This document shows, piece by piece, positions 11,308 through 24,045 of a stretch of 64,000 nucleotides of DNA (positions are counted from its first letter, which is position 1; each line of letters starts with the position of its first letter). A program made the position numbers and the translations under genes. The stretch comes from Acanthosoma haemorrhoidale (lineage: Eukaryota > Arthropoda > Insecta > Hemiptera > Acanthosomatidae): the NCBI GenBank assembly GCA_930367205.1, contig OV884011.1, positions 115,875,866 to 115,939,865 of the forward strand, written 5' to 3'. The notes under the pieces are model-generated. The model saw nothing but the letters and a program-made list of their open reading frames with translations. It did no database searches and had not been told where the DNA came from.

Positions 11308-13362
11308 ACATGTATGTATATTTTTTGACAGTATCACTTCCTTCTAAAATTTACAATTTTATAACGGAGAAATAAAATATAAAAAAATAAAAGGAAATAA
11401 GAAAAAAGTATAATGAAAGATTTATATGTACACCTAAATGTCAAATATTTTTCAAGAACCGGAATTGAAGAACGCGACCTAAATTATTTTATATTTTTCA
11501 TAAAATCAAATAAATAAAAAAAATAATATGAAGAAAATGAAACAAGGTCAATGCTTGAAAAAAAAATATACGCACTAATTTACAATTGATGATTCACATA
11601 TAAATGTGTAAAACTAAATTTACAATTGATGATTCACATATAAATGTGTAAAACTAAATTTACATACAAAAATTGATTTTATATCGGTTTCTTCATAGCC
11701 AGAATTCGACTTTATATAATATAGTTAGTAAGCAATTATTTCAATGTTCGTAAAAGTAATGATAATTGGTACTTATATAATTCTATACAGTTTCTATCTG
11801 GTCTACCGACAGTAAAGTACTGGAGAGTGGGCAGTATTGAACGGACAAACATTTGTTCTCAAACAGCTTAATTGACTCAGACACAAACGACCGTTGTTGA
11901 TACTTGGACAAGCTCTCAGCAAGCATTACTGGGGCCTATCTGTAAATATCCCGGTGATTTACATTTAAATGGTTTACGATGGCCGGGTGTAGATAGAAAC
12001 TGACGGGCGCCGGGAGCGGCCTCGGATGCGCTAATGTGCCTGGCACAGGTTCTACTCTCAGGTCACGTCGTCCTCACAATAACAGCCATAACTTATTCTA
12101 GTCGATGTTTGTTGTTGATGTTCTAGTCTTCAGGTAGCCCCGGCGAGCAAAATATACCATCGAGCGCGGTATTGTTCAGTATTGGTAAGGTTTCATTGTA
12201 CCTACATCGCACACCGTGGTGCTTGTACCTTAACTGTCCGTAGTTCGTTGGATGCCCATGCGAACATTTTCAGGGGCCGGTATGTTTGCACCCTTTAAAA
12301 ATAATTAACCGCCGTCGCTCCTAGAGAAGAACTATTTCCAGTTGACATCTAACATGTTTTTGTCTGTATTTATTTCATTGTTTCTTTTGTCCGGATTCTT
12401 TCCCTCTATTCAATATTCCAGGAAATCCCCAACATATAATGCGATACAAATTAAATTCTCGAAGCATTGGAAAACCATGCAAATGGGTCACGAAGAGAAT
12501 TTCCTATCACGAATAACTTATCACACAGTAAAAGGATTTGTTATGGCTGTGAAAACGATTTTAATGACTTGTTTTAACTATATATTTTTTTAATTAGGGT
12601 GCGCCAGTTATGGGTCGAACCTTAGATGAATAAACGACCAACGCTAGTGGGTTTCGAAGGATTAGGCCATCATCCTCAGGATTTAATAGAGCTGTTACTT
12701 CCAGTGCTGCTACCCTGTGACTGTGATAGTAGCAACGATCTATAACCGTAACCATGGAAAACGTTTGTGTTTTAAACAATAAACTGAAGGGATGTACAAA
12801 TCGATTTATTTATTTACAATTAGATAATCACGACGTCAAGATCTTTATTTTTACACCCTATTCCACACGATCGCAAAATATTTATCTTTTAAATAATTAG
12901 TACTAGTAGTAACTACATTACTTTTCATGGAGCTGATTTTATTTTTACCATGATTTGGACCATTTCCATTCGTAAATACCTAGTGGGGTACCTGCAACTT
13001 TTGTCACCTGGGACTGTCCCCAATCAATATCAAGAGACGGTAATAACAAGTACTGAACAGAAATCAATTAATTATATAATTAAAATAATAAAAAGTAAGC
13101 GTATTTATATATTTATTTTATTTATTAGAAAAGCGAATTACTGGGGATGGACTTTTCACCCAGTTATTCTCCGAAAAAAAATAAAACGTGGTATATGTCC
13201 TATGTATTTTTCTTGCTGAATCGAGTCCCTTTGGAAATAGTGGCGGGAGTTTATTTGATATTTTATAAATGTTATATTTTGATAAAGATAACAAACAAAT
13301 TATATTTGACAACTTAAGAAACATGAGCAGTGCAATTCATAAGGTACCTTCATTCAACTTCC
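11308..13362. other. Spacer with a GC-richer island
   Basis: No gene was recognised. About 11900-12290 is noticeably less AT-rich than its surroundings, but all frames contain stops and no family was recognised. At about 12585-12780 there is an acceptor-like AG followed by a short open stretch that stops after about 10 codons. A 40-bp tandem repeat (11575-11664) is listed separately. Confidence 0.45.
11575..11664. repeat. 40-bp tandem repeat, about 2.2 copies
   Basis: The unit begins TACAATTGATGATTCACATA at 11581 and again, identical, at 11621; a third partial start follows at 11661. The identity points to a recent slippage or duplication event. Confidence 0.9.
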
Positions 13363-14110
13363 ATCGTATCATCCGATTCTGCGAATTCTGGGTCCAATAA
13401 GGAATCTTCTACCTCACCAAGTTTTCCTTAAACGTCAAAGAAACCAACGTCATATTCTTCAAAATCATCATCAGCAACAAAATGCATCGTTGTTTTGGTT
13501 TCCGGGAATAGCTTCTTGGTCATTGAATTTTGAAAAGAACAGTGTGGTCTCAGTGTTGAAATCCTCGGGTCAGAGCTGACAATATATTCTCATCCGTTCA
13601 TTCTCGCAACATTTGTTTTGCTCAGAACTCTCTGCTGCGACGAAAAACTTTACTAAGCGACTATGGGGGACTCCCCTTAGTGAAAGGCACTCATTAGCCC
13701 AAAATAATTTTCCCACATCCTATTTTATAAGTTTGAGAGCTAAGAAGAAAAAAAAAAAAAAAAAAAAAAACAACTAAGCTATTTTCGGGTTTCTTCCGAA
13801 AATTCCATCCAACTTGAACAATAAAACTATCCATTATTTTCTCCCTATCGATCAACACTTTATGTACAGCTGGGAGATGTAATTCATTCCACTCGCAGTT
13901 CTGAATATAAACCTCAGCGGTTTCTGGGGTAAATGATCCGAATTTTCCGGGGCAAACCGGTTTACCTTATGACATCCGATCTTCTGATGGCAGCCTCATT
14001 AAGTCCAGTGATTTTTGCTGTAGCTTTGGGATCGTCGTGGCATCCGTGCAGCATTGCCATCGTTCCATCACACTGCTTTACTACATGTACATGATGACCC
14101 TGATACATCT
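13363..14110 (-). pseudogene. Decayed coding region of unknown family
   Basis: Read on the minus strand, this region has coding-like segments separated by stops and frame changes. The first is a MYQGHHVHVVKQCDGTMAML block with a GLNEAAIRR continuation (about 14105-13980). The next is a GSFTPETAEVYIQNCEWNEL block followed by VHKVLIDREKIMDSF (about 13935-13810). Last come CCENERMRIYCQL (about 13610), FFSKFNDQEAIPGN and an acidic tail, LGEVEDSLLDPEFAESDD (about 13425-13365). A LINE stub (13663-13770) interrupts it between KKPENSL and VKFF, and the frame resumes after the duplicated target. I do not recognise the family; it could be a transposon protein or a retrocopied host gene. The order of blocks and the interrupted reading argue that it once was one protein. 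Confidence 0.55.
13663..13770 (+). mobile_element. LINE family II stub (3' end only)
   Basis: A 108-bp, extremely 5'-truncated copy consisting only of the last bases of the family II 3' UTR and a poly-A run. The block ATGGGGGACTCCCCTTAG, the AATTTTCCCACATCC block and the GAGAGCTAAG end match the complement of 24047-24130 and 31870-31952. An imperfect 11-bp target duplication flanks it: ACTAAGCGACT at 13652-13662 and ACTAAGCTATT at 13773-13783. It lies inside the decayed coding region at 13363-14110. Confidence 0.9.
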
Positions 14111-17100
14111 TACTGTTATTACGTTTTCATTTTTTTTTTAGGCTGTTGCATTTTGTGCAAAAACTGTGCTTAGTTCATCTTTGACCATCAAAGCCACTTG
14201 TTCAAACATGACTAGTGGATAAAGTAGGATGAAATAATTGTGCATTTCTCTTAGCCAATACCTAAGGTAAACACCTGTGAAGTCTATTTTTTGGAACAAC
14301 TTGGAACATTTTTATGATAAACTTAGATAATTATTTTAGAATACACACCATTATTTTAACGAAAGGTTTCATATGTTGGTTTAATGTGAATCAAATATCT
14401 TTTGTACTGACTTTCATACAACATGAATTGAGTACTCAAAATTGCGAAGGCAAAATTATAACTACCAGCTCAGTACCAATCTGTTAATCTAAAAACCTGT
14501 GTAGATTTCTGCCAAATTATCAGCTTTTTTGTCATAAACATTGAACAAAACGCATGGAAAAGTGTTACCTCAATTGGTGTGGGGACTTCAATTTTTTAAC
14601 CGTGTCGCGAATTTTATATTACTCGCCCCCGACTGTGTGCTGGGGTCAGCAGCATGCATGTTTGTTAAATTGTGTACTTATTATAATAATTTATTTTGTT
14701 GATTAAAATATTATTATATTGCTTATTTATATTTGTACATAATATACGCAAAAATATTGAAAAATTTCACCGCAAAATATGTCGTTCAGGGTGGACCGCC
14801 CCTCATTGTCCCCTTCCCTTGGTACGCTACTGACCTGAAAGAACAAGCGATAACGATGTTAATGGTTTTTGTAATTATAGTTTAAAAAACAAACACTACG
14901 TATTTTATTTTGTTTTTATCTGTAACTGGGCAATCAACGTCTCGCGAATATTACGTTATAAAATTATATATCTTCTTTAAAAATTTGTGTTTTTAGCTTG
15001 TACATCCATCATGGGAATTATAAATATGAGAACAGAAACACAAGAGTAAAAATAAGAGACTCTGATTTGAAATAAACAAAAACAAAACCCTAATGAGGTG
15101 CCTCGGAGTTTTTCTCCGTATTTGGTGGATGGTACTGTGGAGCTATCGTGGTTTGCTTTCTATGTTGGTTGGATTCTGTACTTCTTTATTCAAGAAGCTA
15201 CTCATATATCCTCACGAGGCTAAGTGAATTCAGGCCCATACTTCACAGAAAAGATCACTCTGGAGAAGGCGGGAATTGAACTGTGTTCGTACAGGTAATA
15301 ATTGTGTGAAATATTTAGTGAACTTGGGATCTGATGTCAGGAATCAATACCTTGAATAATGGATTGACTAGAAAATAAGTTGCTTACTGCCTATTTCTGG
15401 TAACATTTCGTGTAAATCATATATGATGGTAAAACCGAGAACATCACGCCATCATATCGACCAACGGTTTCAAATGCAAGTACGTTTAATTTCGAAAATA
15501 ACAAATTCAATTTTGTTAGTCTTGAACTATACTCCAACGGGATTAAGGATGTACTCTAATATTACGAATTAGTTTTAAGGACTTTCTACTTCAAGTACCT
15601 TAGTTAAAATCTTTTGAAGGATAGTCTGTTTTTCTTGTCCCTTGAATGGAATGACTTTATTTCTTTGTATTCTATACTTTATTAGTGTAAAACCCCAGAA
15701 ATGTGCGTGTGTGATTGTTTATGTGTATACATACGCTTCTATAAAATTGTTTTTATGATTTTATCTGATATACTCTGCTGCATGGAGGGCTTATAACATT
15801 ACGTTTCTTAGTAATAAGGTCCTGCGAGACTGATAGCCAATAATTAATTTATTAATAAAATAATAATTTGGCTCTTTACTTGAGTTAATATTCTAAACTG
15901 CAATTAATTTATAGTAAAAAATATCAAGTATAAAATGTTTTTTTTTTTAATGATTTTATTGTTATAATTGAAAAAGAGCATTTTTTACTCTCTGTGTTAA
16001 CTTAGCTGTGTTAAGCATATTATACGTATGTGATTATAATTTCATATGATCACAGAACCATTTTTACTTTTTAATTTCATATTTAATAATCACTCAATCA
16101 ATAAAACAATTTGGGTTTGTTTTATCAAAATTTTCACTTCATAACGGTAAATATCTCAGTTGGTATATTATTGTTCCAGTTTATTTTGTTCTTAGTTTTT
16201 GTTGTATTTAAATCCACTTAAAATTTCAATTCAGTAAGGAAAGAGCCTTATGAAAATTAAGAGGTTTAACTGTATGAAAATTTTAACTTTGTTGTGATTT
16301 GAAAGAGCTTTTTGTTGGTTATGAGGTTCCCTACGCCACGCTATCGTAGACCGCTCTGCCAACACCAAATCTATTTTATGTTTTGAATTAATTTGATGCC
16401 ACTATATTAAAATAGAGTGGTATAGTAGTCTTTGATGTAATGGTGTTAAGGCGCACTCCAACTAAATCTACATAGGAAGATTTGATATTATACACAGCAT
16501 ATGCTGAGTTATTAGCGAAGATTATTTATTTATTTTCTGTCGCTTTAGATGGTTATTTGAACTGTGTTACATGCACATAGAAGTTCGCTATCCAGTGATC
16601 TAGATTTAGCCACTTTATCGGGCGGCACATTGCCCATCCCATGTGATCATTGGTCCATTATTGACGATTTTTTGTTTTCAGTATGCTGTCCATGGTTATT
16701 TGGGGTTTTTTTTTTTTTAATTTTCTGGCTGTTCGTGTTAATTTGCTTAGGTCTGTATTTTCTTAATTTTGTCCTGTATTATTGTTGTGCTATCAGCCCA
16801 CGTGTTTCAATTTTAATGCCGCCTGTGCAAATATTTAATTGAACTATGCTGTTGGTTTTGTCTTGTTATCACTAGCGATAGGCTGAGCCCAGTGTCATTT
16901 AAATCAGTTCATATTGAAATGGTGATAATGAACTGCTGGAGAAAGCATCAGAAATAATCATTATCAAATCATTGGATTGATGAACTAATTTCACGCATTC
17001 ATTTACATAAAAACAACTTAGTTGACTATTTTTTATTTTCGCAATTAGAATGAGATTTGAAAGAATAGTCTATAGACGTACTAAGTGTGGACAAATTTAG

Positions 17101-17206
17101 TTTTAGTCTTTAGAAGGCAACAGATTAAATAAGGGTTAACGACTGGAGAGAAAACTATAAGCAAAGTTTGTGGTTGGATCTTATCGATATTTAATGAGTA
17201 GTAGTT
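14111..17206. other. AT-rich spacer
   Basis: No supported feature. A plus-strand ORF of 92 codons at 16564-16842 has a very hydrophobic centre that comes from a poly-T/TTG-rich stretch; there is no start context, splice signal or known domain, so it is not called a gene. Confidence 0.45.
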
Positions 17207-18162
17207 TGTCGGGAAAGGTTGAACAATTGTCGGAGGTCAACAATTGTCGGAAAAGGTGAACAATTGTCGGAGGTCAACAATTGTCGAAGAGCGTCACTAG
17301 GGGAGTGCCTGATCACTCTAGCCCTGGTGACAAGTGCGGATTGTTGTAGTTAATAACATGGACCATGTTCCATGTAGGCGTTAATATCTGACTCCATTTA
17401 TTGTGAGAATGTGTCCCGACAAGACACTGTGTTCAGGATGAGGTTCAGAAGTTCATAAAGAATAAGACCAGTTTTCAGAGTTCGAGCGAGAGATCGGCAG
17501 CGTAATAGGTACAAATCGTCAGAGGTCTGCTAGAGGCTGTGAGGCAAAGTGCCGTCGTAGAGGTGTGGCATAGCGAGAGTAGATTAGCGGAAGGCTGAGT
17601 GGGCTTACTCCCGGGGCCCGGGAGGATCGCGACTTTCGAGATGCAGAGACTGGAGAAGAGTGAAGAGTGAGCCTACCAGGGCCAGGTGGCCCTGGTGTAA
17701 GTGACAAGTCGTGCGGCTATGGAGACTAAGAAAAACAGCGTGTAGAGTGAGCCTACCAGGGCCAAGTGGCCCTGGTGTAAAGTTACAGGTAGTGTGGCTC
17801 AGGAGACTAAGAAACAGAGTGTGTTCTCAGGGCGAAAACCCCTTGATATAAACACCCGTGCCTCTCCCTGCCGGGAGGCGGAGGTCCAAAAGGGTGTGTT
17901 TTATGATGTAACACCTACCGAGTTACGTGACTAAGCTGTTCCTAGCATGATTTTATGACCACGGGAACGTGACTGAAGGTCTATTCTATAGGGGTAAGTG
18001 CTTGCCCTAGGTTTTATGGCAGGGCCCTCTGAGTTACTTGTCTTTATCTCTGACGATCCCTCTATGATTTATTACTAGAAGTTACAGAGATTTGCATTTC
18101 TATTATAATACTATATGAACCCGAGTGTAGGGTAATTTACATATATTTAGCTCTTCGCTACA
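17207..18162 (-). mobile_element. Solo gypsy-type LTR 1
   Basis: A 956-bp solo long terminal repeat. On the plus strand it runs from TGTCGGG to GCTACA, so in LTR sense it is TGTAGC...CCCGACA on the minus strand. It has a perfect 5-bp target duplication, TAGTT, at 17202-17206 and 18163-18167, the size usual for Ty3/gypsy integrases. The end nearest 17207 carries about four short repeats built on CAATTGTCGG with an AGGTC or AAAGGTG spacer. There is no internal coding region, so it most likely arose by recombination between the two LTRs of a full element. Related copies lie at 29262, 39607 and 47355. Confidence 0.9.
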
Positions 18163-18167
18163 TAGTT

Positions 18168-19639
18168 TTTATTTGATTCATGATTATTTCATTACCGAGC
18201 TATTTCAGGTAAAAACTGAGGACTATTCACATCGAAAACATTCGCTGCAAGTAAAAAAATAGACACAAATTTCAACTAAATTACGATGATGTCAGTTTCA
18301 GAAGCATGTTTATATATAGAGGCCAATAAATGTTTCGTATATATCGTTCTTTAGGGTGAATCTAATTGGCACCTGTCGTATAAAATTCCATTTACGAAAT
18401 GCTATTACTTTGTATAGAATTTTTCAATTTACAGATAAACGTGCACTTCAGAAGTTGAACCGATAACTTACCAATGCATTTCCACACGGATGAATTAATT
18501 AGCTTATAATTTGTAACGAAATATTATAAAAAAATAGTATTTATAATTTACCTATGCGTATCTATATTCATTATTACTTGTTTATTATTTCAATTAATAC
18601 ACGTTCTATTGCCATCTCTTTATGTTATATATCTGTGCGCTTACATAGGTACGTTATGATGCTATCTTATCTTGGTATGATGCGTAACCGTTTTATTGAT
18701 TTACTCAATTGATGTGTTCTTATTTATTTATTCATGCATCATTATCTTAAATACCTACAAACAAGGCTATTTCCATTGCTCTTGTATGTATATAGCATTC
18801 AGAAGAGCAATAAATATACACAACATACATATATATTATTTTTTTTATTGCACTGTTAATATTAATGTAGTTTATGTTTGAGAACCTCACCGAAAAAGAA
18901 ATCATTTGCTAAGTTTGGAAACAAGCAATCACCACTTCCAATTAGGATTTGAACCGGGCTGGCATGTGAGATTTTTCATTTCTTCAAAAAACCTGGGGAG
19001 TGTGGCGATAAGAATGTTATTGAAACTGACATTTAATGTATGTTTTCTAGATCGGAAAAAAAATAATTGTACAGGAACATTTCTTTCACAAAATAGTTAC
19101 CTGAAGGAAACATTATAATATTTGTTTAACTATACATGCCTTATTAGAATTAGTAATATGAAAATACAAAGCCGGCACATAGGTAGGATATGATATTGCA
19201 TACAAATCCTTGACGCTGCGATGGTCCACTCTGGCTGCTCTGTATTCAGAACGAACAGGACTGTGGACATGCCTGATAGCGCTTCCGCTACGTACGACCT
19301 TATCAACTCCAGTGGCGATGTTGTCCTATCTACGTTCCAATGAGTTATAGATGCAACGCTATACATTATTATAGAATGCAAGCTATATCTAATTGCTAAT
19401 AATAAACACGGAAATAAAAAAATCACGAAAAAAAAATGAAAGTTGTGTCGACCTGGACAATCCTTTGAAAAAAGACCGAGATTACATATACATCACCAAA
19501 TGAGGATATACCATTGAGAAATAAAATAGCGTAAAGATTTGATTTGCTCTGGTTAAACTAAAGTTTTACATTTGCTTGGGCTAGAGCTATGTTGGAAACC
19601 CAAACCTTAGAGCTATCATTGGTCCCATCTTTAGTACAT
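18168..19639. other. AT-rich spacer
   Basis: Nothing supported. The minus-strand ORF at 19130-19426 (98 codons) ends in a hydrophobic stretch but shows no recognised domain; its flanks carry no evident splice or promoter signals. Confidence 0.4.
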
Positions 19640-19880
19640 CTCGTCCCTTTTCATTGATTTGCATTTGCCAGCTGTTGACCTTAAAACCTTAACATTTTCC
19701 AAATACAACGAAAACCTATCCGCTCATCCATATCTTCTTCATCATTACAATCCGCCTCGTCGTCTAAAACTGCGGTGTCCTCTTGATCTATTGAGAATAG
19801 AATATGCCATCATCCTCAATCATGTCCTCACTTCTCCTCTCGCTGGTCTTTGCCACTTGGTGAAAAGTTCGTAGAGAGAA
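19640..19880 (+). mobile_element. LINE C-terminal remnant, divergent family
   Basis: A short segment encoding the extreme C-terminus of a Jockey-type ORF2. The reading KYNENLSAHPYLL followed by HHYNPPRRLKLRCPLDLL corresponds to the LSNHPN...YNPLRRLKRQWPRDLL end of the family I ORF2 at 59028, but the sequence is clearly different. It therefore represents a separate or older family. What follows, after the TTGAGA at about 19790, is probably its 3' UTR. No poly-A or target duplication was identified, so its exact limits are uncertain. Confidence 0.6.
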
Positions 19881-20211
19881 GGGATGCAGCGCTGCTTTCT
19901 GGGGGAAATTGCCTAGAAAGTGGGATGGGGGGGGGGGAGGAAGACCTTCATGGCGTAATGTGTATGCGCATATTTTTTTAATGTAAATTGTTATTAATTT
20001 AAAGTTTAATGGAAACTGAGCTTAGGGTTACCCTTTATGATTGTAATCAAAATAAGATAAAATGTACAATACTATTTATTAACTTAACACAATAACTACC
20101 TCTTGATTTTTTTCACTTTTGACTTTAATCAAATAACAAATGCCATATACGGTAATTTTTCCTTGCGTATTTTTTCTTATTATTCTATTCTAAGCTATTG
20201 TAATACTCGGT

Positions 20212-20398
20212 AAAAATGACTAAGTACCACTGATCAACAAGACGCCTTTAAATCCTTCCGGATAGGAGGAAAAGACAACGACAAAGAAAGAGGTGGGTGG
20301 TCTGGAAGAAGCGATTACAGGCCAGAACATTAGGATATGATATATAACAAGAATAAAATAAATACAATAATGGCGAAGTACTGTTACCATGAAAAAAA
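20212..20398 (+). repeat. Short dispersed repeat, copy 1
   Basis: Matches 21337-21590 in the same orientation. Shared landmarks are CAACAAGACGC, AAATCCTT-CGGAT-GGAGGA, GGTCT-GAAGAAGCG and GGCCAGAACATTAGG. It lacks about 55 bp present in the second copy. It could be the tail of a LINE ORF or a SINE-like unit; the family was not recognised. Confidence 0.65.
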
Positions 20399-21336
20399 AT
20401 CATGAAATGGAGGCCTTTATAGTGATTTCTAATAAAAATGCCACAAGTATATAGAAATGTGTGAAAGCTGAATAAAAATGAATCAATTAATTAGACATTC
20501 TATAATGCTAGTTGTGACAGATATGTGTCAATGAATTTATACATTTATATTTCTAGGGTAAAGTGGTCCGGAATGGACTTCCATTATAATCCTCTTTACC
20601 CCTCTTTAGGGCTTTACGTCTCGCCTCCTTTCTCTTCCAGTTTAAACCTATAGCCCCTTTTCTTCACCGCTTACCAACTTTTCCGATTGATTTGGCAGGC
20701 CGAGATTATATAGATCCGCTAAATCCTGGGGTTAGCCGCCTCACCTGGTATTATTTAGCTCAAGCCTTAAACACTCTAAAGTATAATTAAAAATATAATA
20801 ATGTTTAACCTGGGTGACGTTGTTTAACTATTTATCCATCAGTTCCGATAGATAAATGGCGCATGATAAATTTTTCGCTCGTTTACGTTATAAATTTTTT
20901 AAATTTCATTATTAGTTAATCGATGGGGCAATTTATCGGTATGTAAGTTTATTCTATGATAGGGACCGATAAATCGGCCGATCAATCTAAAAAGTAAAGC
21001 ACTTAATAGTAACCTTTATATACGCTGTATATGTTAGGGTTAATTTTTTATTTATGTTGAATTTATGCGTTCAAATCCATTCTCGAAAGTTTATATTTAT
21101 TATATTGTCAGAAAACAGTTGATTTTTACCCTGGAGTATAAACCGTATAGTACTGACCAGTTTTGACCCCATGGGTTCCTCTTTATAGTTCATCTTCTTA
21201 ACTACTAGAAAGAAAAATGGGTCTTATTTCTTAATAGTCACACTATATTCCGGAAATAGACTATCAGTAACTTTTGGGAGTAAAGTGTCTAATTGAAGTA
21301 AAACACAGCTGATACGGCAATATTAAGAGAATAATA
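20399..21336. other. AT-rich spacer between two repeat copies
   Basis: A pyrimidine-rich, less AT-rich stretch at about 20570-20760 has no open frame. Otherwise no feature was seen. Confidence 0.4.
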
Positions 21337-21590
21337 AAAAAAAATGTCGAAGGACCGCTGACCAACAAGACGCATTCAAATCCTTTCGGATCGGAGGAAA
21401 ATACAACGACAGAGAAGAGGGGTGGATGGTCTAGAAGAAGCGTAGACGACTGTATTGTGTGAATAAGAGTGGTAAGTCAGGAGGGCATGGCAGGCCAGAA
21501 CATTAGGTTACGAAATATAATAACATGATATAGTAACAAGTATTTTATACGTAGAAATAAAATAATGGCAAAGCTACTCATGGCGAACAA
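21337..21590 (+). repeat. Short dispersed repeat, copy 2
   Basis: Longer partner of 20212-20398, with an extra internal segment around 21445-21500. One frame stays open for most of it and reads as a basic, Arg/Ser/Lys-rich peptide ending near GMAGQNIR. That would suit the C-terminal tail of a retroelement protein, but this is not proven. Confidence 0.6.
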
Positions 21591-23964
21591 ATTCTCGTTG
21601 CAACGTTTTGGTTGAGCATTATCTATGTTGATGATGATAAATAAAATCTATATTTGACGCAAAGGATATCAAAATAATATGTTTCTATATTATTGTTGCC
21701 GAGACCTTTCCCAGCGATGCGGCAAAGAAGTGTGGCTCTGGAGGCTGCCCCAGAGATAAAGCACGTTCTCAAGTGTTCTCAGACAAATACTGTTGAGCAT
21801 TCACTCCCTTGAGCTCAGACAGAATACACCATAGCAGTAAAAAATATTTCTCATAAGTTATTCATATTATTCAATATAAAGTTCAAGCTAAAACATTGAT
21901 CTTATCGAATGTATGTGCATTAAAACAGGTCTTAAACGATAAAATTCAAGTCAGTCTCCTTTTGTAATAACAGTCAGTTAAACCCCTCATATATAATACA
22001 TATTACTAATCTTTTATTTAATACCCTACTTAATATTATAGGAAATTTTTTATTTTATAGTTACGAGCAATTGATTAAGAATTGAACCATAATTATAATG
22101 ATAAGGTTGCTTTTATTTTTAGCATCACTTGGATATTAAGTCGAACTTTCTGAGAAATATAAATCACTCTATATATATTCCGCGAAATAATTATAGTTCC
22201 CTTTAGCCCGTATCATTCATCGATTGATTGCCTACTCAATTGTGATATTAATTCTGTAATGAGCCTTCAATATTTTTCTTGGGCTGGTTTTATTTTCAGC
22301 ATCTCTGTGGTATCAAATCGAACCACATCACAAAATATCTTGCCTGAAAAAGCCCTGGTTGAAATAATGTTGTAAACACGATGATAGTGCCAGTTTTAAT
22401 GACTTGTAATTAAAGCTTGAAAAATATAAAATAAAAATTACCTACCGTTAATCATGACTATCAAAATCTGTAGTTTGAAACGCTACTCAAGATTGCAGAA
22501 AAATATGTATTTTATACAGCAACTGATTAAATAATTTATAGCATTTGATTATTTTTCAGGGAGTTGGCTATAATTTTCATCTTCCTTATATTAAATGGGA
22601 ACTGGTTATAAAATTTCTGAATAAAATAACTAAGCAGACTGAAGCAAGTGTACGAACCTAAAAATTAAAGGAAAAACGAACCAACGTATTTTTTTGTTGA
22701 TACTAGAAAAACCAGCCAGGGTATGATTCAACCCGATACTTCCTGTTTTATCTCTCAGTGTTTAAACAGTCCCGCCTTGAGAAGGGTGACATTCGTTATT
22801 ATGTGGAGGGGTTCTTATGATAACAATTTCAGAACGGTGTCATGAGAAAAGTGGTCAGACATTTAGAGGTTAAAGAACGCGGACATGCACCCGTTGCTTG
22901 GTCTGCCGTCGGTGGGTAAGTTTATCTACCAGATATACATAAGTTTTTTTGACTCGTTGCAGCTCCTAACAATAAAACTTGGTGCGTATTTATATTACTT
23001 ATTTAACTTAATGGGCCTGATTTAGTTTTTCACCTTATTGGTGATTCCGTTGTCACTTTTATAAATGACGCATTTTTCAAATGTTAGTAATTTTATTTAC
23101 TAAATGGCGTCATATTCTACGTATGAATTAGCTATACTTAAAACGGATGGAGAAGTTTAGATTGATTTTCTCCGGTCTACCCTGCTCTAAAGTGATACTG
23201 AATGAAAATAAGATTCAACTTGTGGAGGGAGCACTTAGGAATGACTCCCATGAGAATTTTCTCACATTTATCTAATTTGAGGATCGCACAACTTTAAATC
23301 AGTGGAGTCATATAAAACACAGGTTATAAGAATGTTCTTGTAAGGTTAATTATTGTCTATTTTTATAAAATAATAATGCTTATAACAAATAAAAGTTGGA
23401 AAAATCAACCAAAAACGATGTACCCATCGTCCATCCACCCCTTAAGATTGAAAATACATTTCATACCAGCTGTTTATGTTTTTTCTCTAAATTAATATTT
23501 ATTAATTTTAAAAAAGTACTGCAAATATGGAATTGTCAATGAAGTGAGAGTTACCCGAGAATTCTAAAACCTGTAAACCTTGATAAACCTCTGAGGATAA
23601 ATCCTTCAGGCTAAATATCCTTCTACTCCGGTACCACCTAACCGGTAACTCCCCAGATATTAACCTGCAGACATTTTTTCTATACCTCCAGCAACAACCT
23701 TAAACTATTTTGAGGTCAGGTAATGTGTAGATGAATTCGAATTAGATAATGGATAATTAACTGTTTGGATTCTCTTCATCTCTGTACAGGGTTGAACCAC
23801 ATGATTCAAGGTTAGGTTTTAAGGGGTTAGAAACAAAAATCTGGGTTTGTATTGCAGTTTTTGCCAGTGTGACCAAGTGGATAATTTAAGTGACTGCTGA
23901 AATAAAATAATCTTTTTTAAAATGGTGTAATGCTCTTGGGGGGGGCTTCTGATTTTTAAAAAAA
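21591..23964. other. AT-rich spacer with one exon-like island
   Basis: Mostly featureless. An exon-like segment at 22833-22915 is listed separately. A short open stretch at about 21700-21800 ends with a TGA and is rich in Cys, Gly and Lys; no acceptor site of good quality precedes it, so it is not annotated. Confidence 0.4.
22833..22915 (+). other. Candidate internal exon of a host gene
   Basis: An 83-bp segment preceded by ACAATTTCAG and followed by GTAAGTTT, both strong matches to insect splice sites. Only one of the three frames is open throughout. It begins in phase 0, reads NGVMRKVVRHLEVKERG then HAPVAWSAVGG, and ends two bases into a codon. The composition (less AT-rich, mixed charged and hydrophobic residues) contrasts with the flanks. 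The protein is not recognised and no neighbouring exon could be joined with confidence, so this may be chance. Confidence 0.3.
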
Positions 23965-23973
23965 GTTCATATT

Positions 23974-23974
<1 letters not shown>

Positions 23975-24045
<71 letters not shown>

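Noticed and set aside
16564..16842. 92-codon ORF with a very hydrophobic middle, like a membrane protein
   Set aside because: The hydrophobicity comes from a T-rich low-complexity run (Phe/Leu/Val codons); no homology, start context or splice signal.
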